The notes beneath the pieces are model-generated. The model made no database searches. It was not told the DNA's origin and saw only the letters and a program-made list of their open reading frames with translations. The position numbers and the translations under genes are program-made. Shown here piece by piece: positions 1 to 8,357 of a DNA stretch of 64,000 nucleotides (positions are counted from its first letter, which is position 1; each line of letters begins with the position of its first letter). Source of the DNA: Solicola gregarius (GTDB taxonomy: Bacteria; Actinomycetota; Actinomycetes; Propionibacteriales; Nocardioidaceae); NCBI RefSeq assembly GCF_025790165.1, contig NZ_CP094970.1, positions 4,402,001-4,466,000 of the forward strand. Reading direction: 5' to 3'.

Positions 1-1
1 G

Positions 2-607
2 GCGGCCGACATCTACCCGGGCGCCCGGGTCGTCGAGGCGGGCGCCGGCTCGGGCGCGCTCACCTGCCACCTGCTGCGCGCGGTGGGTCCGAACGGCAGC
101 GTCACCTCGTACGAGGTGCGCGACGACTTCGCCGAGATCGCGCGCCGCAACGTCGAGCAGCTGTTCGCCGGCCCACACCCCGCATGGAACCTCGTGGTCG
201 GCAACCTGGCCGAGTCCTCCCACGACGGCGACGTTGACCGGATGATCCTCGATATGGTCGACCCCTGGGAGTACGTCGACCTCGCGGGGCGCGCCTTGGT
301 CTCGGGCGGATTCGTCTGCGCGTACGTCGCAACGACGACCCAGCTGTCGCGGGTCGTCGAGACCTTGCGTGCGCATGGGGAGTTCACGGAGCCGCAGGCC
401 TGGGAGAGTCTGGTACGCGACTGGCACGTCGAGGGCCTCGCGGTACGCCCGGATCACAAGATGCTCGGCCACACGGCGTACCTCGTGACGGCGCGCCGGA
501 TGGCGCACGGCGAGCGGGCGCCCTTGAAGAAGCGTCGCCCCGCACCCGGTGCCTACGGGCCCGACTACACCGGTCCGCGGCCGCCCGGTGTGACACCCGA
601 GACATAG
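2..607 (+). CDS. trmI: tRNA (adenine-58-N1)-methyltransferase TrmI, 3' part
   Basis: This is the C-terminal two thirds of an S-adenosylmethionine-dependent tRNA methyltransferase that makes m1A58 in the T-loop of tRNA. The frame is already open at base 2. The SAM-binding motif I (VVEAGAGSGAL) lies at the window edge and is followed by the acidic motif SYEVRDDF. The sequence ends in a basic Arg/Lys/Pro tail and a TAG stop. The start lies outside the window. Placement directly upstream of the proteasomal ATPase gene is common in actinobacteria. The assignment is by family resemblance and is confident. Other class I methyltransferases are less likely given the position and motif. Confidence 0.9.
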   Translation, partial: AADIYPGARVVEAGAGSGALTCHLLRAVGPNGSVTSYEVRDDFAEIARRNVEQLFAGPHPAWNLVVGNLAESSHDGDVDRMILDMVDPWEYVDLAGRALVSGGFVCAYVATTTQLSRVVETLRAHGEFTEPQAWESLVRDWHVEGLAVRPDHKMLGHTAYLVTARRMAHGERAPLKKRRPAPGAYGPDYTGPRPPGVTPET

Positions 608-691
608 CCCGTACCTACCGCCGTCGCGAGCCGACCGGGTACCAATCTCATAACCACATAAAGTCGTACGACCATTGGGGGTCGTGGCGGG

Positions 692-697
692 TAGGGT
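692..697 (+). promoter_or_regulatory. -10 box of arc/mpa
   Basis: TAGGGT fits the actinobacterial TANNNT -10 consensus. It implies a leader of about 25 bases before the arc ATG at 731, with a GGAGG ribosome site at 720-724. Confidence 0.45.
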
Positions 698-730
698 CGG
701 ATTCGACCGTGGATCGCTTGGAGGTGCCTG

Positions 731-2467
731 ATGACTGACCAGGACAACTCTCATCCGCTCGAGGCGGAGCCCGAGATCGCCTACCTGCGCGCCGAGGTCG
801 AGCACCTTCGCCGCCGCCTGTCGTCCGGCGTACAGGGCGGAGGGAGCGCCGAGGCGCGTCTCGCCGAGACCGAGGCGCGGCTCGCGGCGACGACGGCCCA
901 GAACGAGCGGCTCAGCGAGACCCTGCGCGAGGCGCGCGACCAGATCCTGAGCCTCAAGGAGGAGATCGACCGGCTCGCCCAGCCGCCGACGGGCTTCGGC
1001 ACCTTCCTGCAGTCCAACGACGACGACACCGTCGACGTGTTCACCGGCGGCCGCAAGCTACGGGTCAACGTCAGCCCGACCGTCGAGGTCGAGGACCTGC
1101 AGCGCGGCCAGGAGGTCATCCTCAACGAGGCGCTCAATGTCGTGACGGCGCTCGCGTACGAGACGACCGGCGAGGTCGTCATGCTCAAGGAGATCCTGGC
1201 CGACGGCGAGCGCGTACTCGTGATCGGCAACGCCGACGAGGAGCGGGTCGCCCGGCTCGCCGACTCGCTGAAGGGTACGAAGCTGCGCGCCGGCGACTCC
1301 GTGCTGTTCGACCCGCGCGCGGGGTACGTGTTCGAGCGGGTGCCGAAGACCGAGGTCGAGGAGCTGGTGCTCGAGGAGGTCCCCGATATCGACTACACCA
1401 GCATCGGCGGGCTCGCCGGGCAGATCGAGTCGATCCGTGACGCCGTCGAGCTTCCGTACCTGCATCCGGAGATGTTCATCGAGCACGAGCTGAAGCCGCC
1501 CAAGGGCGTGCTGCTCTATGGTCCGCCCGGATGCGGCAAGACGCTGATCGCGAAGGCCGTCGCCAGCTCGCTGGCCAAGAAGGTCTCCGACAAGACCGGC
1601 GAGGAGGGGCGCAGCTACTTCCTCAACATCAAGGGCCCGGAGCTGCTGAACAAGTACGTCGGCGAGACCGAGCGCCATATCCGGCTGGTGTTCCAGCGGG
1701 CGCGCGAGAAGGCCAGCGAGGGCACGCCGGTGATCGTCTTCTTCGACGAGATGGACTCGCTGTTCCGTACGCGTGGCTCGGGTGTCTCCTCGGATGTCGA
1801 GAACACCATCGTTCCGCAGCTGCTGAGTGAGATCGACGGCGTCGAGGGCCTCGAGAACGTGCTCGTCATCGGCGCCTCCAACCGCGAGGACATGATCGAC
1901 CCCGCCATCTTGCGGCCCGGTCGGCTCGACGTGAAGATCAAGATCGAGCGGCCGGACGCCGAGGGCGCACAAGACATCTTCAGCAAGTACCTCACCGCGA
2001 GGCTGCCGTTGCACGACGACGATCTCGCCGAGTTCGGCGGCGATCGCGACTCCTGCGTCGCCGGCATGATCCAACGCGCGGTCGAGCGGATGTACGCCGA
2101 GTCGGAGGAGAACCGCTTCCTCGAGGTCACGTACGCCAACGGCGACAAGGAGGTCCTGTACTTCAAGGACTTCAACTCCGGCGCGATGATCCAGAACATC
2201 GTCGACCGGGCGAAGAAGATGGCGATCAAGGACCTCCTCGACCACGGCCAGCGCGGCCTGCGGGTGCAGCACATGCTCCAGGCCTGCCTCGACGAGTTCC
2301 AGGAGAACGAGGACCTTCCGAACACCACGAACCCCGACGACTGGGCACGGATCTCCGGCAAGAAGGGCGAGCGGATCGTGTTCATCCGCACGCTGGTCTC
2401 GGGCAAGCAGGGCAGCGAACCCGGCCGCTCGATCGACACGGTCGCCAACACCGGTCAGTACCTGTAG
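731..2467 (+). CDS. arc: Proteasome-associated AAA ATPase Mpa/ARC
   Basis: This hexameric unfoldase recognises pupylated substrates and threads them into the 20S proteasome in the cytosol. The protein has 578 residues. Its N-terminal coiled coil (about residues 12-85) is the known Pup-binding element of the family, and OB-fold domains follow. The AAA module has Walker A GPPGCGKT near residue 264 and Walker [10 protein letters not shown] near 334-342. The C-terminus ends GQYL, carrying the penultimate tyrosine that docks the ring onto the PrcA/PrcB core. The ATG has a good GGAGG site 6 bases upstream. It lies 4-7 kb from the other proteasome genes, separated by an accessory insert. Confidence 0.97.
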   Translation: MTDQDNSHPLEAEPEIAYLRAEVEHLRRRLSSGVQGGGSAEARLAETEARLAATTAQNERLSETLREARDQILSLKEEIDRLAQPPTGFGTFLQSNDDDTVDVFTGGRKLRVNVSPTVEVEDLQRGQEVILNEALNVVTALAYETTGEVVMLKEILADGERVLVIGNADEERVARLADSLKGTKLRAGDSVLFDPRAGYVFERVPKTEVEELVLEEVPDIDYTSIGGLAGQIESIRDAVELPYLHPEMFIEHELKPPKGVLLYGPPGCGKTLIAKAVASSLAKKVSDKTGEEGRSYFLNIKGPELLNKYVGETERHIRLVFQRAREKASEGTPVIVFFDEMDSLFRTRGSGVSSDVENTIVPQLLSEIDGVEGLENVLVIGASNREDMIDPAILRPGRLDVKIKIERPDAEGAQDIFSKYLTARLPLHDDDLAEFGGDRDSCVAGMIQRAVERMYAESEENRFLEVTYANGDKEVLYFKDFNSGAMIQNIVDRAKKMAIKDLLDHGQRGLRVQHMLQACLDEFQENEDLPNTTNPDDWARISGKKGERIVFIRTLVSGKQGSEPGRSIDTVANTGQYL

Positions 2468-2476
2468 GAGGGCGGC

Positions 2477-2845
2477 GTGGCCCGCGACGACCGCGATGCG
2501 TTCGGTCGCGACCTGGAGGCCGCGTTGCAGGCCCGCGAGTCGGTCGGCTCTGAGTACGACGACGCCTTCGTGGACGCGATCGTCGAGCGCATCGACACCG
2601 AGGTCGCGCGGCGGGTGGACGCCGAGGTACGCCGGCGGCACTGGACCCGACGCCCACCGCGCGGATACCCGGTGTCGCTCGCGTACGTCTCGATCGCGCT
2701 CGGCATCCCGATCACCGGCATCGCCGGCGCGACCGGCGACGTCGAGGGGATCATCGCCGCCTGGGGCGGCATCGCCGCACTGAACCTCCTCGCCGCGACC
2801 CGCGGTCTCGGCCACGACCGGGACCGAGACCGCCGCGCGCGCTGA
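2477..2845 (+). CDS. Small membrane protein of unknown function downstream of arc
   Basis: This is a 122-residue protein. The first 70 residues are charged and probably helical, rich in Arg, Glu and Asp. They are followed by two hydrophobic stretches (about residues 72-88 and 94-110) that could form a membrane hairpin. The GTG start is 9 bases after the arc stop, behind GGAGGGCGG, so it is probably co-transcribed with arc. I do not recognise a named family. Its role is unknown, although an association with the proteasome ATPase is possible from context alone. The TGA stop sits in one arm of a perfect inverted repeat shared with the convergent gene. Confidence 0.7.
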   Translation: MARDDRDAFGRDLEAALQARESVGSEYDDAFVDAIVERIDTEVARRVDAEVRRRHWTRRPPRGYPVSLAYVSIALGIPITGIAGATGDVEGIIAAWGGIAALNLLAATRGLGHDRDRDRRAR

Positions 2846-2893
2846 GTCGTCGAAGTTGCACCGCCGAGTCGGCAGTACGCGAGCGACGACTCA
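2843..2893. terminator. Inverted repeat between convergent genes, overlapping both stop codons
   Basis: TGAGTCGTCG (2843-2852) and CGACGACTCA (2884-2893) are perfect 10-base arms. The first arm contains the TGA of the small membrane protein and the second the stop of the EamA transporter. There is no U-tract, so it would be a GC-type bidirectional terminator or RNA end-stabilising hairpin. Confidence 0.45.
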
Positions 2894-2920
2894 CCGCTGC
2901 GGGACCGCCGAGTCGGCAGT
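2860..2920. repeat. 17-bp direct repeat (two copies)
   Basis: ACCGCCGAGTCGGCAGT occurs at 2860-2876 and again at 2904-2920. The second copy lies within the 3' end of the EamA coding sequence. Each copy holds the short dyad GCCGAGTCGGC. Confidence 0.7.
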
Positions 2921-3757
2921 TGGGCGGCGCAGGGCCAGGGCGACGCCGACGGCGCACACGGCGAGGCCGCCGATCCCGAGCACGGTGAGCGGGTCGCCGA
3001 ACATCACGTACGCCCACAGCATCGTCGTCGGGGGAGTGAGGTACAGCAGGGTGCTCGCGGTGGTCGCGCCCCGGTGCCGGACGACATACGTGTACGCGCC
3101 GTAGCCCCCGAACGTCGAGAGCGCGACCACCCACACGACCGACCACCAGAAGCCCGCCGTCGCCGGGGGAGCGGCGTGCCCGAGAGCACCGGCGACCGTG
3201 AAGAACGCGACCGCGCTGACGACGGTCTGCACCGCCAGCGACTCGAGCAACGTACGACTCGGGCGCCAGCGACGCTCCAGGATCGTGCCGGCAGACAACG
3301 CGAGCATGCCGCCGAGCACGAGCAGGTACGCGTACGCGGGTGCGTCCCCGTTGCCGAGGTCGTTGGCCACCACCAGGGTCACCCCGGCGATGCCGACGGC
3401 CAACCCGAGCCGCTGCTTCGCGCTGGTGTGCTCGCCGAGCAGCCGACCCGCCACCGAGGCCACGACGAGCGGCTGGAGGCTCGCGATCAGCGCCGACGTG
3501 CCGGGGGCGACGCCCAGTCCGACGCCGGTCACGGTTCCGCCGAGGTACCCGACCTGCGACAGGAGCCCGACGAGCGCCTGGCGCGGCGTACCCGGGCCGC
3601 CGACCCGCGTCCGGGTCAGACGTACGAGTAGCACGACGACCACCGACGCGGCCAGATATCGCCAGGCGAGCAGGGTGTCCGCGCTCGCGTACCGGGTGCC
3701 GAGCTCGGCACCGATGAAGCCCGAGCTCCACATCACCACCAGCAGGATCTGCGCCAT
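2891..3757 (-). CDS. EamA/DMT-family metabolite exporter
   Basis: This is a 288-residue inner-membrane protein with about ten hydrophobic segments in two repeated halves, the layout of the EamA (10-TMS drug/metabolite transporter) family. The N-terminus is MAQILLVVMWSSGFIGAELG, and its WSSGF motif is typical of the family. The ATG at 3757 is chosen because the upstream extension is not hydrophobic and would run through the shared operator. The gene is divergent from a TetR regulator with 69 bases between the two starts, so that regulator probably represses it. The substrate cannot be told from sequence. Confidence 0.85.
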   Translation of the reverse strand: MAQILLVVMWSSGFIGAELGTRYASADTLLAWRYLAASVVVVLLVRLTRTRVGGPGTPRQALVGLLSQVGYLGGTVTGVGLGVAPGTSALIASLQPLVVASVAGRLLGEHTSAKQRLGLAVGIAGVTLVVANDLGNGDAPAYAYLLVLGGMLALSAGTILERRWRPSRTLLESLAVQTVVSAVAFFTVAGALGHAAPPATAGFWWSVVWVVALSTFGGYGAYTYVVRHRGATTASTLLYLTPPTTMLWAYVMFGDPLTVLGIGGLAVCAVGVALALRRPTADSAVPQR

Positions 3758-3765
3758 GCGACCAG

Positions 3766-3787
3766 GTAACCATACCGGTATGTATAC
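3766..3787. promoter_or_regulatory. Palindromic operator between exporter and TetR gene
   Basis: CATACCGGTATG (3771-3782) is a perfect 12-bp palindrome. The outer GTA/TAC bases at 3766-3768 and 3785-3787 extend the symmetry to 22 bp. It lies between the divergent starts, where a TetR-family repressor is expected to bind. Confidence 0.6.
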
Positions 3788-3826
3788 TTTCAGTGTCCTC
3801 GACGGACTCAGGCGAAGGGAGCTGCG

Positions 3827-4405
3827 ATGTCCACGACCACGACCGAGCGACTGACACCGGCCGGCGAGCGGATCCTCGCGTCGGCGAGCAAACTGTTCTA
3901 CGAACACGGCATCAACGCGGTCGGCGTCGACCGCATCGCCGACGAGGCGGGCACGACCAAGAAGACCCTGTACGACAGGTTCGGCTCCAAGGAGGGCCTC
4001 ACGCTGGCGTATCTGCGCCGTCGGTACGACACCTGGCGGGCCTTCCTCGCCGACTATCTCGACGCGCACCCCGACGCCGGGCACGAGCGGGTCCTGGCGG
4101 TCTTCGACGCCATCGAGGCGTGGATGCGGGCGAATACCCGCGGGTGCGGCTTCATCAACGCGTACGCGGAGCTTGCGGGCACCGGTCACAGCGGCCTCGA
4201 CGTCGTACTGGAGGAGAAGGCCGGCATCCGTGCGCTGTACGTCGGCCTCGTCGGTGAGCTGGGCGTCGACGCACCCGACCGGCTCGGGGGACAGCTGGCC
4301 CTGCTGCACGAAGGGGCGATCATCGCGACCACCGCGGGCAACGACCCGGGCGCGATCGCGCTGGCGCGAGAGACCGCGGAGGAGCTCGTACGCAACGCCA
4401 CCTAA
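3827..4405 (+). CDS. TetR/AcrR-family transcriptional regulator
   Basis: This is a 192-residue repressor-type protein. The N-terminal helix-turn-helix is clear: residues 8-60 include GERILASASKLFYEHGINAV and IADEAGTTKKTLYDRFGSKE, the standard TetR recognition-helix region. The remaining helical domain would bind an unknown ligand. It is divergent from the EamA exporter and shares with it a palindromic operator at 3771-3782. This is the usual arrangement for ligand-induced efflux with autoregulation. The ATG start follows GAAGGGAG. The regulated target is inferred from position. Confidence 0.92.
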   Translation: MSTTTTERLTPAGERILASASKLFYEHGINAVGVDRIADEAGTTKKTLYDRFGSKEGLTLAYLRRRYDTWRAFLADYLDAHPDAGHERVLAVFDAIEAWMRANTRGCGFINAYAELAGTGHSGLDVVLEEKAGIRALYVGLVGELGVDAPDRLGGQLALLHEGAIIATTAGNDPGAIALARETAEELVRNAT

Positions 4406-4408
4406 GTG

Positions 4409-4425
4409 GTACCGATTATGGTACC
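4409..4425. promoter_or_regulatory. Repeated GGTACC operator at the vapBC promoter
   Basis: Two GGTACC palindromes (4409-4414 and 4420-4425) are 11 bases apart, one helical turn, and overlap the likely -10 box TATGGT (4417-4422). This fits autoregulation by the ribbon-helix-helix antitoxin encoded next. Confidence 0.5.
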
Positions 4426-4434
4426 GTGAGTGGT

Positions 4435-4716
4435 ATGGCCACGAATCTCAGGCTTCGCGCCGACGCCGAGGAAGCGGTACGCAGTCGTGCCGCCGAGACC
4501 GGGCAGTCCCAGCAGGAGGTCATTCGTGACGCGGTCGACCGCTATCTGGGATTGGGCGGCTCCGACACACCTCGAACCGATTCCGACTCGATGATCGCCG
4601 AGCGCCAGGTTCTGCCCGAGCGTTCAGCTTTCCGAGAGCTGGACCGTGCAGAGCTCCTGCATCTACCGTCCGGCACCGCAGCCCTCGACCTGCTCGACCG
4701 CGACGATCGCCTCTGA
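4435..4716 (+). CDS. Ribbon-helix-helix antitoxin (VapB-like)
   Basis: This is a 93-residue protein. Residues 1-42 (MATNLRLRADAEEAVRSRAA...VIRDAVDRYLG) have the pattern of a ribbon-helix-helix DNA-binding dimer. The second half is hydrophilic and would wrap the toxin. ATG 4435 is preferred, with GTG 4426 as an alternative. There is no Shine-Dalgarno, and the -10-like TATGGT ends 12 bases upstream, so the leader would be very short. The stop is one base from the ATG of the PIN-domain gene, so the two are translationally coupled as in other type II toxin-antitoxin modules. Confidence 0.8.
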   Translation: MATNLRLRADAEEAVRSRAAETGQSQQEVIRDAVDRYLGLGGSDTPRTDSDSMIAERQVLPERSAFRELDRAELLHLPSGTAALDLLDRDDRL

Positions 4717-4717
4717 A

Positions 4718-5125
4718 ATGCGCGTCTACCTCGACTCGAGCGCACTGTTGAAGCGCGTGGTCGCAGAGCAGGAGACGACGGCGCTGCAGCGTACCGTCGG
4801 TGCACATCGCAGCGACGGGGACTCGCTGCTTGCGTCGTCGCTCGCTTGGATCGAGGTCTCACGTGCGATACGCAAGGCACTTCCCGCGGCGCCGGCCGCT
4901 CGGTTGACGGACGCTGCTCTTTCAGGCGTACTCGAGCGACCGATGACCGCGGACGTTGTCGCCCTGGCAAGACGACTCGATCCGCCGTTGCTGCGGAGCC
5001 TCGACGCTATTCACCTCGCGTCCTCAATGCTGCTGGACGCGGACGTGATGGTCACGTACGACGATCGCCTCGCGACGGCGTGCGAGACGCACGGGATCGC
5101 CACCGCGGCGCCATCAGACTCGTAG
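4718..5125 (+). CDS. vapC: VapC-family PIN-domain toxin
   Basis: This is a 135-residue PIN-domain ribonuclease. The first acidic residue is in MRVYLDSSALLK (Asp6), a second is in LAWIEVSRA, and the conserved SLDAIHLASS and VTYDDRLATAC motifs near the C-terminus complete the Mg2+-binding site. VapC toxins cleave tRNA or rRNA, and free toxin would stop translation. The ATG lies one base after the antitoxin stop. The 3' end overlaps the convergent Nudix-kinase gene by 12 bases. The RNA target is unknown. Confidence 0.88.
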   Translation: MRVYLDSSALLKRVVAEQETTALQRTVGAHRSDGDSLLASSLAWIEVSRAIRKALPAAPAARLTDAALSGVLERPMTADVVALARRLDPPLLRSLDAIHLASSMLLDADVMVTYDDRLATACETHGIATAAPSDS

Positions 5126-6385
5126 CCTGCGCACCACACCACGGAGCCCGGACGCGACCAGGTCGTCGCGGCCCGTGTCGAGCCCGTACGTCACCTCGTG
5201 CCACGGCCCGAGTAGATGCCAGTCGTGTGCCCGCCGGCGTACATCGTCTGCAACCACGTACGCCTCGGCGACACCGGCGGCGAACGCCGAGCCGGCACCG
5301 TTCAGTGCCCAGGCGAGATCGATCGCCGGGTCGCCGACGTGCGCATCCGCCCAGTCGATGACACCCGACACCGCATCGTCCGTACGAAGGACGTGCTGAG
5401 GTCCGAGATCGCCGTGCACGATGGTCGTACGCGGCGCGTCGCGGACGCGCGACAGCAGGTCGTCCGCCGCCGGATGTAGATCGGCGGGAAGCCGGGGCCG
5501 CACCTCCGCGGCGAACCGCGTCAGCAGGGCGTGCAGCTCCCGCCCGGAGGCCGCGGCGTCCCGTACGCCGGTGCCGTCCGCGGCCGTGACGGGCGCATCG
5601 TGCAGCGCGCGCAGGAACGCGCCGAGCCGCGCTCCTTCCTCGGCCGTTGAATCCGCGGTCACGGGCTCGCCGGTGACGATGCGATGGCGTACGCACAGCG
5701 GTTCGTCGACGAGGACCCCCGGCACCGGGACCTGCAGCGGCAACAGCGCCTCCAGCCGAGGCATCAGCCGGGTCTCGGCTAGCAGCCACTCGCGCACCTC
5801 CTCACGACGAGGGAAGCGGTCGACCCACCGCCCCTCGACCAGGTCGACCCGGCAGTCCCAGCCGTCGTCGACGGCGACCCGTTCGGCGAGACGCCCGGCG
5901 AGCCACGGACCGATCATCGCGCGCGAGTCGGGTACGAAGGACCACTCGGGATCACGTAGCCGCTCGGACAGCTCCTCCAGCGTCATCCAGGTGCCCCACG
6001 CCACCTCCTCGGGTTGCCACCGGATCGGCCCGTCGTAGGTGACCTCGTACTGGAACGACACGTAGCGCGTCTGCTCGTCGCCGTACTCCGCGACTCCGAT
6101 GCGCCGCAGGGAGGCACCCGTCACGCCGAGCTCCTCGGCAGCCTCGCGCCGGGCCGAGTCGTCGGGCGTCTCGTCGGCCAGGATCACCCCGCCCGCGGCG
6201 AAGTCGTACAGGCCGGGGTAGACGTCCTTGGTGTCGGTACGACGGTGCACGTACACCCGCCCCAGCCGGTCGCGTACGACCACGCCGGTAGCACCGTGGC
6301 GGAGGTTCTCGCGGCGTACGCGCGAGCGGGGTGCCGTACCTGCCGGCCGGTGCTGGTCGTCGTACAGCTGCGCTACCTCGTCCAT
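5114..6385 (-). CDS. Nudix hydrolase fused to aminoglycoside-phosphotransferase-like kinase
   Basis: This is a 423-residue two-domain protein. Residues 1-165 are a Nudix hydrolase of the isopentenyl-diphosphate isomerase-like branch. The complete Nudix box GGVILADE...REAAEELGV is present, and the N-terminus MDEVAQLYDDQHRP resembles this branch. Residues about 190-423 are an APH/choline-kinase-like domain with the catalytic loop HGDLGPQHV and the metal motif VIDWADAHVGDPAIDLAW. The usual Asn of HGDxxxxN is replaced by His, so kinase activity is not certain. The ATG at 6385 begins the first conserved block. The substrate is unknown, and the fusion suggests a nucleotide-linked or phosphorylated small molecule. 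Confidence 0.85.
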   Translation of the reverse strand: MDEVAQLYDDQHRPAGTAPRSRVRRENLRHGATGVVVRDRLGRVYVHRRTDTKDVYPGLYDFAAGGVILADETPDDSARREAAEELGVTGASLRRIGVAEYGDEQTRYVSFQYEVTYDGPIRWQPEEVAWGTWMTLEELSERLRDPEWSFVPDSRAMIGPWLAGRLAERVAVDDGWDCRVDLVEGRWVDRFPRREEVREWLLAETRLMPRLEALLPLQVPVPGVLVDEPLCVRHRIVTGEPVTADSTAEEGARLGAFLRALHDAPVTAADGTGVRDAAASGRELHALLTRFAAEVRPRLPADLHPAADDLLSRVRDAPRTTIVHGDLGPQHVLRTDDAVSGVIDWADAHVGDPAIDLAWALNGAGSAFAAGVAEAYVVADDVRRRAHDWHLLGPWHEVTYGLDTGRDDLVASGLRGVVRRLRV

Positions 6386-6417
6386 GGTCCCCAACCGTAG
6401 GAGACCGCGTGCGCACG

Positions 6418-6423
6418 TATGGT
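6418..6423 (+). promoter_or_regulatory. -10 box of the dop transcript
   Basis: TATGGT is followed by exactly six bases and then ATG at 6430. The same spacing recurs before several genes in this window, so the dop mRNA probably begins leaderless at that ATG. Confidence 0.5.
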
Positions 6424-6429
6424 GGCGAC

Positions 6430-6525
6430 ATGAGCGGTGAGGGCGCAGCGAACGGAGTCGAAACCGCGAGGCACGAGTGGTGTCGGCGAAGCGAGCAAGC
6501 AACGAGCGCGAAGGACTGCAGATGA
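6430..6525 (+). CDS. Possible 31-residue leader peptide upstream of dop
   Basis: The reading frame opens at ATG 6430, six bases after a TATGGT -10 box. It encodes [18 protein letters not shown]..., ends DCR, and its TGA (6523-6525) overlaps the dop ATG (6522) in an ATGA arrangement. If translated, it would couple ribosome flow to dop. The DNA is also rich in short purine motifs (gcgaagcgagcaagc) that look like dispersed intergenic sequence, so the peptide may be incidental. It resembles no family I know. Confidence 0.4.
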   Translation: MSGEGAANGVETARHEWCRRSEQATSAKDCR

Positions 6526-8027
6526 CCGTGCGTCGAGTGATGGGCACCGAGGTCGAGTACGGCATCTCCGTGCAAGGCCAGCCGACTGCGAACCCGATGC
6601 TGGCGTCGACCCAGATCGTCAACGCGTACGCGAGCGCGAGCCACCTCGCCCGGCGGGCGCGCTGGGACTTCGAGGAGGAGAACCCGCTGCGCGACGCGCG
6701 TGGGTTCGACGTCGGGCGGGACCGGGCCGACCCGTCCCAGCTGACCGACGAGGAGCTCGGCCTCGCGAACGTGATCCTCACCAACGGGGCGCGGCTGTAC
6801 GTCGACCACGCGCACCCGGAGTACTCCACGCCCGAGTGCACGAACCCGCTCGACGTCGTCAAGTGGGACAAGGCCGGCGAGCAGGTGATGCACCGCGCCG
6901 CCGAGCTGGTCGGGCAGATCCCGGGCGCCTCGCCGATCCTGCTGTACAAGAACAACGTCGACAACAAAGGCGCCTCGTACGGCGCGCACGAGAACTACCT
7001 GATGCGCCGCGACGTACCGTTCGGGCAGATCGTCGAGAACCTCACGCCGCTGTTCGTCTCCCGCCAGGTCGTGTGCGGTGCGGGACGGGTGGGTCGCCAG
7101 CAGGACGGCAGCGAGCACGGCTTCCAGATCAGCCAGCGCGCCGACTACTTCGAGGTACGTGTCGGCCTCGAGACGACCCTCAAGCGGCCCATCATCAACA
7201 CCCGAGACGAGCCCCACGCCGATCCGGGCAAGTACCGCCGCCTGCACGTCATCATCGGCGACGCCAACCTGTCGGAGATCTCGACCTACCTCAAGGTCGG
7301 CATGACCTCGCTGGTGATGCAGATGATCGAGGCGGGCTTCGTACGCTCGCCGGCGCTCGCCGACCCCGTACGCGACCTGCACGCGATCTCGCACGATCCG
7401 TCGCTGCAGCACAAGGTCGAGCTCGACGACGGTCGCCGGATGACGGCGGTCGAGCTGCAGTGGGAGTACTTCCAGCAGGCGAGCGCGTTCGTCTCGGCGG
7501 GCGAGACCGAAGCGGACGCGCAGACCGTCGACGTCCTTCGGCGCTGGGAGTCGGTGCTCGACCGGCTGGACCGCGATCCGATGGAGTGCCGCGACGAGCT
7601 CGACTGGGTCGCGAAGCTCTCACTGCTCGAGTCGTACCGCGAGCGCGACGGCCTCGGATGGGAGCATCCGAAGCTGCATCTCGTCGACCTGCAGTACTCC
7701 GATATCCGCCCGGACAAGGGCCTTTACCACCGGCTGGTACGCAACGGGCACATGCAGCGCATCCTCGATGACGATGCGATCGGCACCGCTGTCGAGGAGC
7801 CGCCGACCGACACCCGGGCGTACTTCCGCGGGCGCTGCCTGCAGAAGTACCCGAAGGACGTCGCCGCGGCGTCGTGGGACTCCGTCATCTTCGACCTACC
7901 CGGGCGCGACTCCCTGCAGCGGATCCCCACGATGGAGCCACTGCGCGGCACGCGCGAGCACGTCGGACGCCTGCTGGACGAGTCGGACACCGCGATCGAG
8001 CTGTTCGAGGCGCTCACCGCCCGCTGA
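6522..8027 (+). CDS. dop: Depupylase/deamidase Dop
   Basis: Dop removes Pup from proteins and, where Pup ends in Gln, deamidates it to Glu. It belongs to the carboxylate-amine ligase superfamily with PafA. The 501-residue protein starts [19 protein letters not shown], which holds the acidic TEVEYG strand that binds Mg-ATP, and retains [15 protein letters not shown] and [11 protein letters not shown]. The 'Dop loop' insertion (about residues 37-75) distinguishes it from PafA. ATG 6522 matches the family N-terminus. The Pup encoded 120 bases downstream ends in Gln, so deamidation is needed here. A possible leader peptide overlaps the start. Confidence 0.97.
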   Translation: MTVRRVMGTEVEYGISVQGQPTANPMLASTQIVNAYASASHLARRARWDFEEENPLRDARGFDVGRDRADPSQLTDEELGLANVILTNGARLYVDHAHPEYSTPECTNPLDVVKWDKAGEQVMHRAAELVGQIPGASPILLYKNNVDNKGASYGAHENYLMRRDVPFGQIVENLTPLFVSRQVVCGAGRVGRQQDGSEHGFQISQRADYFEVRVGLETTLKRPIINTRDEPHADPGKYRRLHVIIGDANLSEISTYLKVGMTSLVMQMIEAGFVRSPALADPVRDLHAISHDPSLQHKVELDDGRRMTAVELQWEYFQQASAFVSAGETEADAQTVDVLRRWESVLDRLDRDPMECRDELDWVAKLSLLESYRERDGLGWEHPKLHLVDLQYSDIRPDKGLYHRLVRNGHMQRILDDDAIGTAVEEPPTDTRAYFRGRCLQKYPKDVAAASWDSVIFDLPGRDSLQRIPTMEPLRGTREHVGRLLDESDTAIELFEALTAR

Positions 8028-8084
8028 ACGCGCCGTCGGTACTAAACCGTCGCGCCCCCGCAACCGCTTGTCGGCGATGCGGGC

Positions 8085-8090
8085 TAGTGT
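8085..8090 (+). promoter_or_regulatory. -10 box of pup
   Basis: TAGTGT lies about 58 bases upstream of the pup GTG. A likely start near 8097 would place the dyad at 8098-8118 at the very 5' end of the mRNA. Confidence 0.4.
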
Positions 8091-8097
8091 TCATCAC

Positions 8098-8118
8098 ATC
8101 GGCTCCACGTGGGCCGAT
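8098..8118. promoter_or_regulatory. Dyad in the pup 5' leader
   Basis: ATCGGC (8098-8103) pairs with GCCGAT (8113-8118), and the centre contains the palindrome CCACGTGG (8105-8112). It could be a 5'-terminal RNA hairpin or a DNA operator for the pup-prcBA transcript. Confidence 0.4.
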
Positions 8119-8147
8119 CGATGACCCGCAGGCAAGGGAGTTTCGAC

Positions 8148-8357
8148 GTGGCGCGAGACGGTGGACAGCAGCACAAGCAGCCGCGCAAGAGCAGCGAGGC
8201 CGAGGAAGAGCCGTCGGTCGAGCCGAGCGACGACGTTGCTGAGCGCAAGGAGAAGCTCGACGACGACGTCGACTCGATCCTCGACGAGATCGATGACGTC
8301 CTCGAGGAGAACGCCGAGGAGTTCGTGCGCAGCTTCGTGCAGAAGGGTGGGCAGTGA
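8148..8357 (+). CDS. pup: Prokaryotic ubiquitin-like protein Pup
   Basis: Pup is the disordered modifier that PafA links through its C-terminal Glu to substrate lysines. This form has 69 residues starting [14 protein letters not shown] and ending FVQKGGQ. The C-terminal Gln means Dop must deamidate it before ligation. The helical Mpa-binding stretch [20 protein letters not shown] is conserved. The start is GTG 8148 behind AAGGGAG. Longer in-frame starts upstream would add non-conserved residues. Its TGA overlaps the prcB ATG, so the two are translationally coupled. Confidence 0.97.
   Translation: MARDGGQQHKQPRKSSEAEEEPSVEPSDDVAERKEKLDDDVDSILDEIDDVLEENAEEFVRSFVQKGGQ

Noticed and set aside
1058-2815. 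Long antisense frame opposite arc
   Set aside because: Shadow of the high-GC3 coding strand; composition Val/Arg/Asp/Gly-rich, no domain, and the opposite frame is a clear proteasomal ATPase.
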